Shown here: positions 27,485 through 35,227 of the stretch, in pieces | How positions within the stretch are numbered: position 1 is the stretch's first letter | Layout of the letters: each line of letters begins with the position of its first letter | Assembly (NCBI RefSeq): GCF_025642135.1 | Contig: NZ_CP106793.1 | Coordinates: 5,362,001-5,426,000 of the forward strand | Reading direction: 5' to 3' | DNA from: Streptomyces cynarae | GTDB taxonomy: Bacteria > Actinomycetota > Actinomycetes > Streptomycetales > Streptomycetaceae | DNA length: 64,000 nucleotides | Notes under the pieces: model-generated | What the model was told of the DNA's origin: nothing | Seen by the model: only the letters and a program-made list of their open reading frames with translations | Database searches by the model: none | Position numbers and translations under genes: made by a program

Positions 27485-27838
27485 TCAGTCTTCCATCACG
27501 GAGCGAAGGAAGGCCGCAGCGCGGGCGTATTCGTCGGCGATGACTTGAAGAGTGTCGGGCGTGTAGTAGTCCATGGGGATGTGTTCCGCCATGAAGTATT
27601 CACCCGAGTCGTCGGCGAGGAACATTTCCTGTCCGTTGACTTCGCGGAGTCGGTCACCTTCCAGCGCGAAAACCTCGGCCAGAACGCCAAGGTGATTGGC
27701 ATGGATCGGACGGAGAATCATCACGATCTTTTCGTCGCTCAACTGCGACCACTTGTAAAAGGTTCCGGGCTTGGCGGTCTTCGGCTCGAAGTCGGGGAAG
27801 TCTTCCGCCTTGACGCTCTTCTGTTCCTGCCCGCTCAT
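27485..27838 (-). CDS. Acidic element protein, unknown
   Basis: 117 residues from ATG 27838 with AGGGAGAG upstream. Acidic and soluble (FPDFEPKTAKPGTFYKWSQL; VFALEGDRLREVNGQEMF; a C-terminal helix DTLQVIADEYARAAAFLRSV). It is the first leftward gene from the operator-like region at 27936. No known domain. Its position makes it a candidate early gene. Confidence 0.6.
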   Translation of the reverse strand: MSGQEQKSVKAEDFPDFEPKTAKPGTFYKWSQLSDEKIVMILRPIHANHLGVLAEVFALEGDRLREVNGQEMFLADDSGEYFMAEHIPMDYYTPDTLQVIADEYARAAAFLRSVMED

Positions 27839-27935
27839 GTCTCTCCCTCGTTCTCGCAGTGCTCGGCTATGTCTACAGCCGAACCCCTGACGGAATCCAT
27901 GCTGAGTAAGCCTGCGAGGGTGTGGGATCGCCCAC

Positions 27936-27970
27936 GCGTTTAAACGCGGCGTGCAGGGGGTCGTTTAAAC
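27936..27970. promoter_or_regulatory. Paired GTTTAAAC palindromes, candidate operator
   Basis: CGCGTTTAAACGCG (27936-27949), a perfect 14-bp palindrome, and GTTTAAAC (27963-27970), centres 24 bp apart. They lie in the divergent intergenic region 27839-28100, between the leftward 27485 gene and the rightward 28101 frame. AT-rich cores are rare here, so this is a plausible repressor site for the element's early promoters. Confidence 0.5.
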
Positions 27971-28100
27971 ACACCACGCTGACCAACCTTGAAACCGTCA
28001 CCCCTACCGGTGCACCTTTGACTTCGCCAGGGGGGAGCGATGCAAAGTTTCTTCACCGCTAGCACCCGGCGCACAACCTCGGGGCCGAGACAGGGGGAGT

Positions 28101-28181
28101 ATGCGTGTTGTAACCGTGATCCAGGATCAGGACGGTAACCGGAAAGTCGTTGCTGATGTCGTCTATCCCGCCGAGAGTTGA
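28101..28181 (+). CDS. Possible 26-residue peptide
   Basis: An ATG with GGGGGAG directly upstream opens a 26-codon frame (MRVVTVIQDQDGNRKVVADV then VYPAES) ending nine bases before a terminator hairpin. The good ribosome site, promoter-like upstream region and terminator support a real small gene. Far too short for homology. Confidence 0.4.
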   Translation: MRVVTVIQDQDGNRKVVADVVYPAES

Positions 28182-28189
28182 CATAAGAA

Positions 28190-28215
28190 ATGCCCCCTCT
28201 TTCCCGAGGGGGCAT
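28190..28215. terminator. Bidirectional terminator
   Basis: ATGCCCCCT (28190-28198) and AGGGGGCAT (28207-28215), 8-nt loop, lies between the rightward 28101 frame and the leftward integrase end. Confidence 0.75.
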
Positions 28216-28243
28216 CTTGGTTTCGGGGAGTGCGCCGGTATGG

Positions 28244-29824
28244 CTAACTCCAGTTGTTGTCCATCCTGATCAGTCGCTTCTTAACATCGTGCGGAATGAT
28301 CAGCTGCCCCAACAGTTCCCCATCGTCCTGCTTTCCGAGTTCGAAAGTTATTCCGGCACTTAGCAGGTCCTTTTCCATGGCCTCTACGCCACCAGCCTCC
28401 CAATGTTGCCTGTACGTCATGCCGGTGCTTTCGTAGATCCACCTATCCTTTGTGGAATCCGGGTCGATCTTGCCCAGGTCTTCCATGAGAGCGTCTAGGG
28501 TTGCTTCGGCTTTCTCGCGAATGAACCCGGCTTTATCGAATCTTCCGCCCGGCTCCAGTCCAGACATGTAGTAGGCGATGGACTCTTCCAACCGTTTCCG
28601 CTCACGCCTGTTCTCGTCGCCACGGGCGTACTCGCGACGGATCACCTCATAGTCTCCCAGGGCCTCAAATACCGCTTGCGCTAGGGCGGAGTACACATGC
28701 TCAGGGTCCGGGGTCACGAATCCGGGCTTCCTGCACTCAGGGCACCTCAGGTATCGGTACTCCTTCACCTCTCCAGTCGAGAGTGTCTTGTAGTTATTCG
28801 TTTCATTGACGTTCCTGCCGCAACCCTGGTGCTTCATGATGCCCAGGAACCGGGTAGGACGACGGTTCTTCTCGTGATGGCGCTTATTCTTGGCACGCGT
28901 AGCAAGCGCCGCTTGTACGTCCTCGAATTCTTCACTGGTGAGGATCGGTTCATCCGTTACCCTGATTTCCTGGCCATTCTTGTCCAGCACCGGCTTAGAC
29001 TTGTAGGTCGTAGCCCTCGTGCCGCCCTCAGTGCGGATGCCCTTTACGGCAGGGTTCCTGAGAATTCTGAGAACTTGCTGATTGTTCCATTTCCTGTTGC
29101 TGTAAGTCGGGACCTTAGCCCTGTCTAGAACCTTGGCAATTCGGTTTGCCGGAACCCCCCGCATTGCAGCTTGGTACATGTAGCGCACTGCCTGTGCCTG
29201 CCTGGGGTTCTGAACGAGCCTAAGTTTCCCGTCCACCCTGGCGGTTCTGTAGCCGTACGACGGCTTACCGATACGCCATTGGTCCTGTTGTTTCGTGTAC
29301 TCCCAGTGCGACGCAACACGCGTCTTGGTGTTGGCTGCTTCAATCTCTGCCACAGCAGCAATGAAGGTCACCATTGCCTGTGCCATCGGAGATGACAGGT
29401 CCAGCGTGTCATTAAGGGAAACCAGGTTCTTCCCGAACTTTTCGCACCATTTGATGACCTCGTGGAGGTCAGAAATACGCCTGATGAAGCGGTCAAGCTT
29501 CCAAAACAGGATGAGATCAAACTCAGGGGTTCGGTTGTTCAGCCAGTCCCCGAGTTCCTTCCGCTCCCAAGGTGCCCTCTTGGTGGCAGACACGCCGAGG
29601 TCTCTAGCCACTCCAACGACCCTGATGCCCTCCCGGAGCGCGTAGCGGCGTAGGTCAAGTTCCTGCCGTGCCGGACTTGTGGTGTCCTCCGTGAGGATCG
29701 ACAGTCGCACCGACAGGAGCCCACGGGGAGCCCCCTCCGGTAGCGCGTCGTTCCCAGCCTGGAGGTCGGCCAACTCTGCCAGCTCTTCGGGGGTCCACTC
29801 GGGGGCCGTCTGTGTGGTTGCCAT
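28244..29824 (-). CDS. int: Large serine integrase
   Basis: 526 residues from ATG 29824, reading away from attR 37 bases distant. Catalytic domain near 40-190: VRLSILTEDTTSP with the nucleophilic Ser, then ELDLRRYALREGIRVVG, FDLILFWKLDRFIRR (Arg-rich helix) and PMAQAMVTFIAAVAEIE. The recombinase domain (PSYGYRT; VPANRIAKVLDRAKVP) and a zinc-ribbon region (GCGRN ... LRCPECRKPG) follow, then a coiled-coil and C-terminal tail. This is a phiC31-type large serine recombinase that joins attP to attB in lysE. Excision needs a directionality factor, not identified. Confidence 0.95.
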   Translation of the reverse strand: MATTQTAPEWTPEELAELADLQAGNDALPEGAPRGLLSVRLSILTEDTTSPARQELDLRRYALREGIRVVGVARDLGVSATKRAPWERKELGDWLNNRTPEFDLILFWKLDRFIRRISDLHEVIKWCEKFGKNLVSLNDTLDLSSPMAQAMVTFIAAVAEIEAANTKTRVASHWEYTKQQDQWRIGKPSYGYRTARVDGKLRLVQNPRQAQAVRYMYQAAMRGVPANRIAKVLDRAKVPTYSNRKWNNQQVLRILRNPAVKGIRTEGGTRATTYKSKPVLDKNGQEIRVTDEPILTSEEFEDVQAALATRAKNKRHHEKNRRPTRFLGIMKHQGCGRNVNETNNYKTLSTGEVKEYRYLRCPECRKPGFVTPDPEHVYSALAQAVFEALGDYEVIRREYARGDENRRERKRLEESIAYYMSGLEPGGRFDKAGFIREKAEATLDALMEDLGKIDPDSTKDRWIYESTGMTYRQHWEAGGVEAMEKDLLSAGITFELGKQDDGELLGQLIIPHDVKKRLIRMDNNWS

Positions 29825-29860
29825 GAGGCCGGAGCTTACAGGCAGTTGGATTCTGGAACG

Positions 29861-29877
29861 TTCTTCGTGCAGTTCGT
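29861..29877 (+). other. attR core (17-bp direct repeat)
   Basis: Second copy of TTCTTCGTGCAGTTCGT, in the lysE reading frame of the displaced 3' fragment. Confidence 0.9.
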
Positions 29878-30091
29878 CGACCCGGGATACGCCTACCCCG
29901 CGCTGTCCTTCGTCGTCCTCGGCGCCTTCGCCCAGCTCGCCAGCTTCCTCTACCTCAGCGCCCTGATATTCAGCGGCACCCGCCTCGCGGCGGCCTTCCG
30001 GCGGCGCAAGCGGCTGTCGGCGGGGGCCACCTCGGCCGTGGGCCTGCTGTTCCTCGGGTTCGCGGTGAAGCTGTCGCTGGCGAGCGCCTAG
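29861..30091 (+). pseudogene. Displaced chromosomal 3' end of lysE
   Basis: Continuing the lysE frame from the att core gives FFVQFVDPGYAYPALSFVVL, then AQLASFLYLSALIF and a C-terminus ending KLSLASA, the natural end of the exporter gene at 20440. It uses host-like codons (CTC, GTC, GCC), unlike the element-encoded replacement. Without a start or promoter it should be silent. Joining 20440-20885 to 29878-30091 rebuilds the uninterrupted gene. Confidence 0.9.
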
Positions 30092-30194
30092 CCGGTCCCC
30101 GTCAGTTCGTGCGGTCCGGCCGGTCCTCGGGCAGGTCGCCCCACGACAGGGCGCAGGCCGGCTGAACCGGGCCGGGGCGGCGGCCCCGGCCCGG

Positions 30195-30250
30195 GTGAGC
30201 GCGGGACGGGCCCGGGCGTGAGCGCGGGACGGCCCCGGGCGTGAACGCGC
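30195..30250. repeat. 23-bp tandem repeat, 2.4 copies
   Basis: GTGAGCGCGGGACGG(G/C)CCCGGGC repeated at 30195-30217 and 30218-30240, with a partial third copy. It lies in the 162-base gap between the lysE remnant and the methyltransferase 3' end. Confidence 0.7.
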
Positions 30251-30253
30251 CGC

Positions 30254-31177
30254 TCAGCGGTTGCGGGCCTTGCGGATCGCGCGGGTGACCACCGGCGGGA
30301 GCAGGTCCGCGGCGATCTTACGGGTGCGGCTGCGCGGGACCGCGGGACGCTTCGGCGGGTCCACGGGCCGCCGGGTGGGCTGCGTGGGGATCGTGGCCGC
30401 AGGGGGCTCGGGGGTGTTCGCGTGCCGCGACGGCGGGAACGGCGGTGCCTGCATGCCCTTGGACTTGAGGCGGACGATGCGGTGGCCGGCGGCCTGCTGG
30501 ACGCTCAGGTGGCAGTCCTCGCGCCCCTGTGCCATCGCCAGCAGTTCCTCCTGGACGGGCTCGGGATCGCCCCAGGTCCCGTAGAGCTTCTGCGTGCTCA
30601 GACAGATCGGGCGCAGGCCCCTGTTCAGCACCGCTTCCCAGGCGGCGACCGAGACACCGGGGGTGTGCTCCGAGCGGAAGTCGTCCAGGACGACGATTCC
30701 GCCGGGCAGCAGCAGGTCGTGGGCCGCTCCTATGTCGCCGTGGACGTGCTCGTACAGGTGCGAGCCGTCGATGTGGACGAACCGGCAGGAGCGCGGCGGG
30801 ACCTCGTCGGGCACCATCGAGCTCGGTCCCTGAAGGACGCGGGGCAGCGCGTCGTGGAAGGAGAGGTAGTTCTCCTCGAAGGCCTGCCGGGTCAGGGCGC
30901 TGTACGACTTCGTCGACTCCGCCCGGTTGGCGTCGTCCGGTGCGTCGCCCCCGAAGAGGTCGCACACCGTGAACCCCTCGCCGTCCCTCAGATGCCGGCC
31001 GAGGAAGATCGCACTCTTGCCCATGTACACCCCGACCTCCAGCAGGTCTCCGCGCATCCCGGCGGATTCCTGCCGGTCGAGGAACCAGTTGAAGAGCGTC
31101 TGGTCGAGTACCGGGAACCAGCCGGGGACGTCATCGAGCCGGCGGGGCGGTGGAGCCGTTTCTGCTGTGGCGACCAT
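30254..31177 (-). CDS. SAM-dependent methyltransferase (TylF/Methyltransf_24-like)
   Basis: 307 residues from ATG 31177. The SAM-binding region is GDLLEVGVYMGKSAIFLGRH near residue 43; HIDGSHLYEHVHGDI with an acidic metal-binding cluster and GGIVVLDDFRSEHTPGV follow. This matches sugar O-methyltransferases of the TylF/MycF group and Methyltransf_24. The last 80 residues are Pro/Arg-rich and basic. As third gene of the leftward glycan unit, it probably methylates a sugar of the surface polymer. Confidence 0.85.
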   Translation of the reverse strand: MVATAETAPPPRRLDDVPGWFPVLDQTLFNWFLDRQESAGMRGDLLEVGVYMGKSAIFLGRHLRDGEGFTVCDLFGGDAPDDANRAESTKSYSALTRQAFEENYLSFHDALPRVLQGPSSMVPDEVPPRSCRFVHIDGSHLYEHVHGDIGAAHDLLLPGGIVVLDDFRSEHTPGVSVAAWEAVLNRGLRPICLSTQKLYGTWGDPEPVQEELLAMAQGREDCHLSVQQAAGHRIVRLKSKGMQAPPFPPSRHANTPEPPAATIPTQPTRRPVDPPKRPAVPRSRTRKIAADLLPPVVTRAIRKARNR

Positions 31178-31317
31178 GAGGACGGGGCACTCCCTTGTGC
31201 GGACGGAAACGGTGCGAGAACTGCCCAGCATCTGCCCGGCAGGGGTCATCCGAACGGGCGGCGAGGTGAACAGCGGGCCAATTCCTGTGAGGCGACCGAG
31301 AGTCGGGGCTGGTGGGC

Positions 31318-32658
31318 TCAGCCCCGGGCGGCGCGCCCGCGCCTGAGGGACCGGGCCCGGCGGGCGACCCTGCGGACGGTGGCGTTGCGCGGGATGAACG
31401 CCAGCTGGACGGGGATCCCGCCGGGCAGCGCCAGCGAGGTGAGGCGCCGGCGCTTGAAGTACCGCCAGGTGTGCGGGCTCAGGTGCTCGGTGAGATAGCG
31501 CTCGGCGTGCGCCCGCAGACCCGGGTAGATCTTCGGCTGCATCGCGAAGCCCACGGTCCGTACGAGCGCTTCGAGGTCCTCGACCTCCATGCCCCGGCGC
31601 TGGTCCTCGACCGCCTTGCGGGCCGTCAGCTCGGGCAGCAGCGCGTCGACGATCGTGACCGGGACGCGGTTGCTGTTCTCGTACGGGGTCAGACGCTCCA
31701 GCAGGGTCTCGGTGCCGATACGCGCGACCGGGAGGCCGTGGAACTCGGACGCGGTGAGCAGCGCGGTGGAGAAGCAGCCGACGACCAGCGCCGGACGCAT
31801 GCGCTGGTACAGCACCTCGGCGAGGACCGGGGTGTCGAGCACCGTCAGGTCGGCGCCCAGCTTCTCGGCCTCCTTCTCCAGCGTGCGCGAGAAGCGGGCC
31901 GGCGCCGAGGGGTGCGGCTTGAACACCACCCGGGTGTGCCCGAGCGCGACGGCGCCCTTCAGCATCCGCACGTGGAGGTTCTCCTCCTCCACGGCGGTGA
32001 GTATGTCGAGCGCCGAGAGGTACTGGCCGAGCAGCAGCGCGGGGGCCTGGACGGCGGGCAGCGCGTCGCCGGTGTCCTCGAGTTCCGCGAGCACCTTGGA
32101 GAACGCGTCCGTCGGCACGATCTCCGGCTCGACGCCGAACTCGGTCAGCAGCAGCGGCTTCAGGCCCGGGACCAGGTCCAGGTGCAGTAGCCGGTCCACG
32201 CGGGTGCCGACCAGCGGGTCGATCTTGTTGCGGGTGGGGCCGTAGCTCATCAGGCCGTCCGCGTAGACGGTGACGGGCGCGCCGGTGAAGATCTGGCAGA
32301 CGCCGAGCGCCGGGTTGACCTGGATGGACTCGACGGCCAGTTCGACGTCGTCGTCGCCGAGGTTCCACAGGAGCCGCAGGTGCCGCTCCCACAGCGGGAC
32401 GTCGTCAAGGCGCGGCGCCCAGCCGCCCGGGTGGAAGGGGTGGATGGTCTCGTTCCAGGAGATGACCTCGTCGAAGCGGCCGCGCAGCCGCTCGAAGCCG
32501 GGTACCTCGTCCAGCCCGGGCGTGGTCTCGGGCGTCGCCGCGTTGTTGGACACGAGCAGGATGCGCCGGTCGGCGGGCGCGAAGCACTCGCTGTCCAGCG
32601 CCGCGGCCAGGGTCGCGGTGCCGTACAGCGTCGACGCCAGGAAGATCTGCGTCGTCAC
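31318..32658 (-). CDS. Polysialyltransferase-family glycosyltransferase
   Basis: 446 residues from GTG 32658, overlapping the upstream GT2 stop by four bases (GTGA). It begins TTQIFLASTLYGTATLAAAL, typical of the alpha-2,8-polysialyltransferase (POLYST) family. VYADGLMSYGPTRNKI carries the D/E-DG element, and HTRVVFKPHPSAP holds the His-Pro motif that binds CMP in bacterial sialyltransferases. Likely transfers a CMP-activated nonulosonate made by the neuA/neuB-like genes downstream. Basic C-terminus suggests membrane association. Confidence 0.82.
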   Translation of the reverse strand: MTTQIFLASTLYGTATLAAALDSECFAPADRRILLVSNNAATPETTPGLDEVPGFERLRGRFDEVISWNETIHPFHPGGWAPRLDDVPLWERHLRLLWNLGDDDVELAVESIQVNPALGVCQIFTGAPVTVYADGLMSYGPTRNKIDPLVGTRVDRLLHLDLVPGLKPLLLTEFGVEPEIVPTDAFSKVLAELEDTGDALPAVQAPALLLGQYLSALDILTAVEEENLHVRMLKGAVALGHTRVVFKPHPSAPARFSRTLEKEAEKLGADLTVLDTPVLAEVLYQRMRPALVVGCFSTALLTASEFHGLPVARIGTETLLERLTPYENSNRVPVTIVDALLPELTARKAVEDQRRGMEVEDLEALVRTVGFAMQPKIYPGLRAHAERYLTEHLSPHTWRYFKRRRLTSLALPGGIPVQLAFIPRNATVRRVARRARSLRRGRAARG

Positions 32659-33632
32659 GCGGCCACCCCCGCGGGTGCGGGACGGCGGCGCAGCCGGCGC
32701 AGACGCGATGCCCGCTCGATGTCCATGGAGTCCAGGGCGTCGTCGAGCACGTCCTGCGGCATGCGCCGCAGCGCGACAGCACTCATCGACTTCAGTTTCC
32801 GTGCCACCGGCGGCTCGAACCTTTCGATGGATCCCAGATGGTGGGAGATGATCGCGCAGTAGGTGCGCACGGCCTTGGGGAGCAGGTCGTCGGCATCCCG
32901 GTCCCCGGCGGTCTCCGCCACGACCTGGTCGAACGCGCGGATGAAGTCCAGTTGCCGCACATCCCCGATCTGCGTGAGCGAGGAGGCGACACCGCGCCGG
33001 TAGTAGACGCCCATGAGGCTCACCGCGGCGAAGGACTCCGCCTCCCGGTGCAGCTTCCAGATCCAGGGCCGGTCCTCGGCCGTGCGCAGGCCGTCGGTGA
33101 AGTGCAGCAGACCGCGGTCGACGAGGCGGCGGTGGTACGCACCCGCCCACGCGTACGCGTAGTCGACGGAGGTGGAGCGGTCGGCGGGCAGGATCGCGTC
33201 GCGCGGGTTCATCACCACACCGCGCCGGCCGTGCGGCACCCGGTGGACGGCACGCGCCCGCCCGGTGCACTGGACGTGGTCGGTGCGCACGAAGTCGCAG
33301 CCCAACTCCTCGATGGCGGCGACCAGTTTGGGATAGTAGCCGGGGGCGAGCCAGTCGTCCCCGTCGAGGAACGTGAGGTACTCGCCGCGTGCCGTGTCGA
33401 TCCCGGTGTTGCGCGCGGTCGCCAGCCCCCCGTTCTTCTCGTGCCGGACGTACACCGCGCCTGGCAACTCTCGCTCCGCACGCGCGAGGATGTCCGGTGT
33501 CTCGTCGCGCGAGCAATCGTCGACGAGAATGAATTCGAAGTCCTCGCGCGCGTTCGCACGCAGGCTCTTCAGGGTGTCGGGCGCGTATTGCTGCACGTTG
33601 TAGAACGGCACGATGACGGAGAGCTTGACCAC
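32655..33632 (-). CDS. Family 2 glycosyltransferase
   Basis: 325 residues from GTG 33632 (frame opens at 33740; start uncertain). GT-A fold: LSVIVPFYNVQQYAPDTLKS, FILVDDCSRDETPDI, NGGLATARNTG and metal-binding FLDGDDWLAPGYY. The middle (AEDRPWIWKLHREA) resembles the ED-base motif. It should add a hexose or similar sugar in polymer assembly. First gene of the leftward unit, divergent from the 33831 gene over 198 bases. Confidence 0.9.
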   Translation of the reverse strand: MVKLSVIVPFYNVQQYAPDTLKSLRANAREDFEFILVDDCSRDETPDILARAERELPGAVYVRHEKNGGLATARNTGIDTARGEYLTFLDGDDWLAPGYYPKLVAAIEELGCDFVRTDHVQCTGRARAVHRVPHGRRGVVMNPRDAILPADRSTSVDYAYAWAGAYHRRLVDRGLLHFTDGLRTAEDRPWIWKLHREAESFAAVSLMGVYYRRGVASSLTQIGDVRQLDFIRAFDQVVAETAGDRDADDLLPKAVRTYCAIISHHLGSIERFEPPVARKLKSMSAVALRRMPQDVLDDALDSMDIERASRLRRLRRRPAPAGVAA

Positions 33633-33830
33633 GCCTGTGACGGTAGGCGGCGGCCCGGCATTCGTCTTGACCGGCGGTTTGATGGGGAGTGAACGACGCG
33701 TGGCGGAATAGTGAACCCAGCTGTTTCCCGGCGGCATCACGGGCTGATTCGCCGTTCGTCGCCACGCTGTTAACCCGTTGTTGTATTCCGCTTCGGCCGC
33801 GCCTCGAAATTCCTTCCTAGCGTCTTCGTC

Positions 33831-35204
33831 GTGCCAGCAAGTACTGCAAGGCGCCTGCGGGTCGCCGTCCTAGCCGATTCCGACACCCGGTGGAAATGGG
33901 GTGCGCTCACCGCCGCCCGCATTTCACCGACGGAATTCGCGGAGACCACCGAATCGACGGAAACCTCCGATAAAACAGCCGATTCGGACATCCGGCTCGA
34001 CGGTTTCCTCCTGCGGGGCCGTGCCACCCCCACCGCCCGCCAGCTCAGGGAGGTCGGCGTCCGCGCGGACTCCCTCCGCGAGGTCACCGCCGTCGAATTC
34101 CTGCGCGAGATGACGCAGGAGACGTACGACGTCCTCGTGCTCGCCCTAGTCGGCGGTGGCGTCCAGGCGATGCTGCACGGGCTCGCCCACGCCTGGCGGG
34201 GACGCCCGGAGCGGCCCGTGGTGGTCACCGGCTACGTCGGTGTCGTCTACGAGAAGCTCGCCGACGGCCTTCTGCTGCGGCACGGCGCGGACCTGGTCCT
34301 CGCCAACTCCCGCCAGGACGCCGAGCGTTTCAGGGCCGTCTTCGAGGGGGTGGGCGCCGACGCCTCGTCGGTCACCGAGGTCGCGCTGCCCTTCCTCGAC
34401 GGCGCTCCCTACGAGAAGAAGGACCCCTACACGGTCGTCTTCGCCGCACAGCCCTCCGTCCCGGAGACCCGCGAGGACCGTGCGTACCTGCTGGACCGGC
34501 TCGTCCGGCACGCGCGTCGCCACCCCGAGCGCGAGGTGCTGCTCAAGCTGCGCTCCAAGCCGGGCGAGCACACCACCCACATCGAGGAACTGCCCTACCA
34601 GAAGCTGGCCCGGCGGCACGACCTGCCGGCCAACTTCCGTCTGGTCTACGGGAACATGGGCGAGGTCCTCGACGACACCGACCTGCTGGTCACGATCAGC
34701 TCGACAGCCGCCCTGGAGTCCCTGCACCGCCGTATCCCCACCGTCGTCCTCACCGACCTCGGGGTGCGGGAGGCGCTCGGCAACCACCACTTCGTGGGTT
34801 CGGGCTGCCTCGCCTCCTGGGACCAGCTCGACGCCGGGCACGAGCCGACACCCGATGCGGAGTGGGTGGCCCGGCAGGGCGTCGCTGCCGGAGGCACCCT
34901 CTTTGGGGAAGGTTCGTACGCCACCGCCTTCGACGAGGCCCGGGGGCGCATCGCCGAGCTGCTGACCACCGGTGAACTCCCGCCGCTGAAGCCCTACTAC
35001 ACCCCCGTCACCGCGCCCGGCTATCTGCCCGGCGTCCTCGCCCGCCACCACCTCGCCCCGGACGGCAGCCCGTTGCCGGGCGCGCCCGCCTCCGACAAGG
35101 CGCCCGGACCCGTACGCCAGATCGTCCGCCGCGCGGCGCGGGGCGCGTACCGGCACGGGGTGCAGCGGGTGGCGCCCGTCATCAGGCGGATGGGTGAGCT
35201 GTGA
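33831..35204 (+). CDS. DUF6716-type putative glycosyltransferase
   Basis: 457 residues from GTG 33831, without a clear ribosome site. Two Rossmann-like halves: RRLRVAVLADSDTRWKWGAL at the start; VVVTGYVGVVYEKLADGL and ANSRQDAERFRAVF mid-way; then EREVLLKLRSKPGEHTTHIE and DLLVTISSTAALESLHRRIP. This pattern occurs in GT-B-type proteins annotated DUF6716 in Streptomyces glycan clusters. It overlaps the upstream extension of the neuA-like gene. Acceptor and donor are unknown. Confidence 0.8.
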   Translation: MPASTARRLRVAVLADSDTRWKWGALTAARISPTEFAETTESTETSDKTADSDIRLDGFLLRGRATPTARQLREVGVRADSLREVTAVEFLREMTQETYDVLVLALVGGGVQAMLHGLAHAWRGRPERPVVVTGYVGVVYEKLADGLLLRHGADLVLANSRQDAERFRAVFEGVGADASSVTEVALPFLDGAPYEKKDPYTVVFAAQPSVPETREDRAYLLDRLVRHARRHPEREVLLKLRSKPGEHTTHIEELPYQKLARRHDLPANFRLVYGNMGEVLDDTDLLVTISSTAALESLHRRIPTVVLTDLGVREALGNHHFVGSGCLASWDQLDAGHEPTPDAEWVARQGVAAGGTLFGEGSYATAFDEARGRIAELLTTGELPPLKPYYTPVTAPGYLPGVLARHHLAPDGSPLPGAPASDKAPGPVRQIVRRAARGAYRHGVQRVAPVIRRMGEL

Positions 35205-35227
35205 CCTCTCTTCAAGGAGTGGACCCC

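Larger units (their letters stand above)
20869..29877. mobile_element. 9-kb integrated phage satellite or reduced prophage in lysE
   Basis: Bounded by the 17-bp repeat at 20869 and 29861, with a large serine integrase 37 bases from the right repeat. Its genes use less biased codons and lower GC than the flanks. Contents: serine integrase, three HNH-type proteins, P27-type terminase small subunit, HK97-type capsid protein, winged-helix-like protein, CxxC proteins, a membrane protein on the opposite strand, and many hairpin terminators. No large terminase, portal, protease, tail or lysis gene is seen. This fits a phage satellite that uses a helper's packaging machinery, or a decayed prophage. 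Confidence 0.85.

Noticed and set aside
27940..28215. Minus-strand 91-codon frame next to the integrase
   Set aside because: No ribosome site, very basic shadow-like composition, and it crosses the operator-like palindromes and a terminator.
20869..29877. Conjugative element or transposon
   Set aside because: No FtsK-like transfer protein, relaxase, transposase or terminal inverted repeats; the integrase and head genes indicate phage ancestry.
31318..33765. 815-codon frame as one large glycosyltransferase
   Set aside because: Its first half overlaps the GT2 gene in another frame; the polysialyltransferase starts at GTG 32658.
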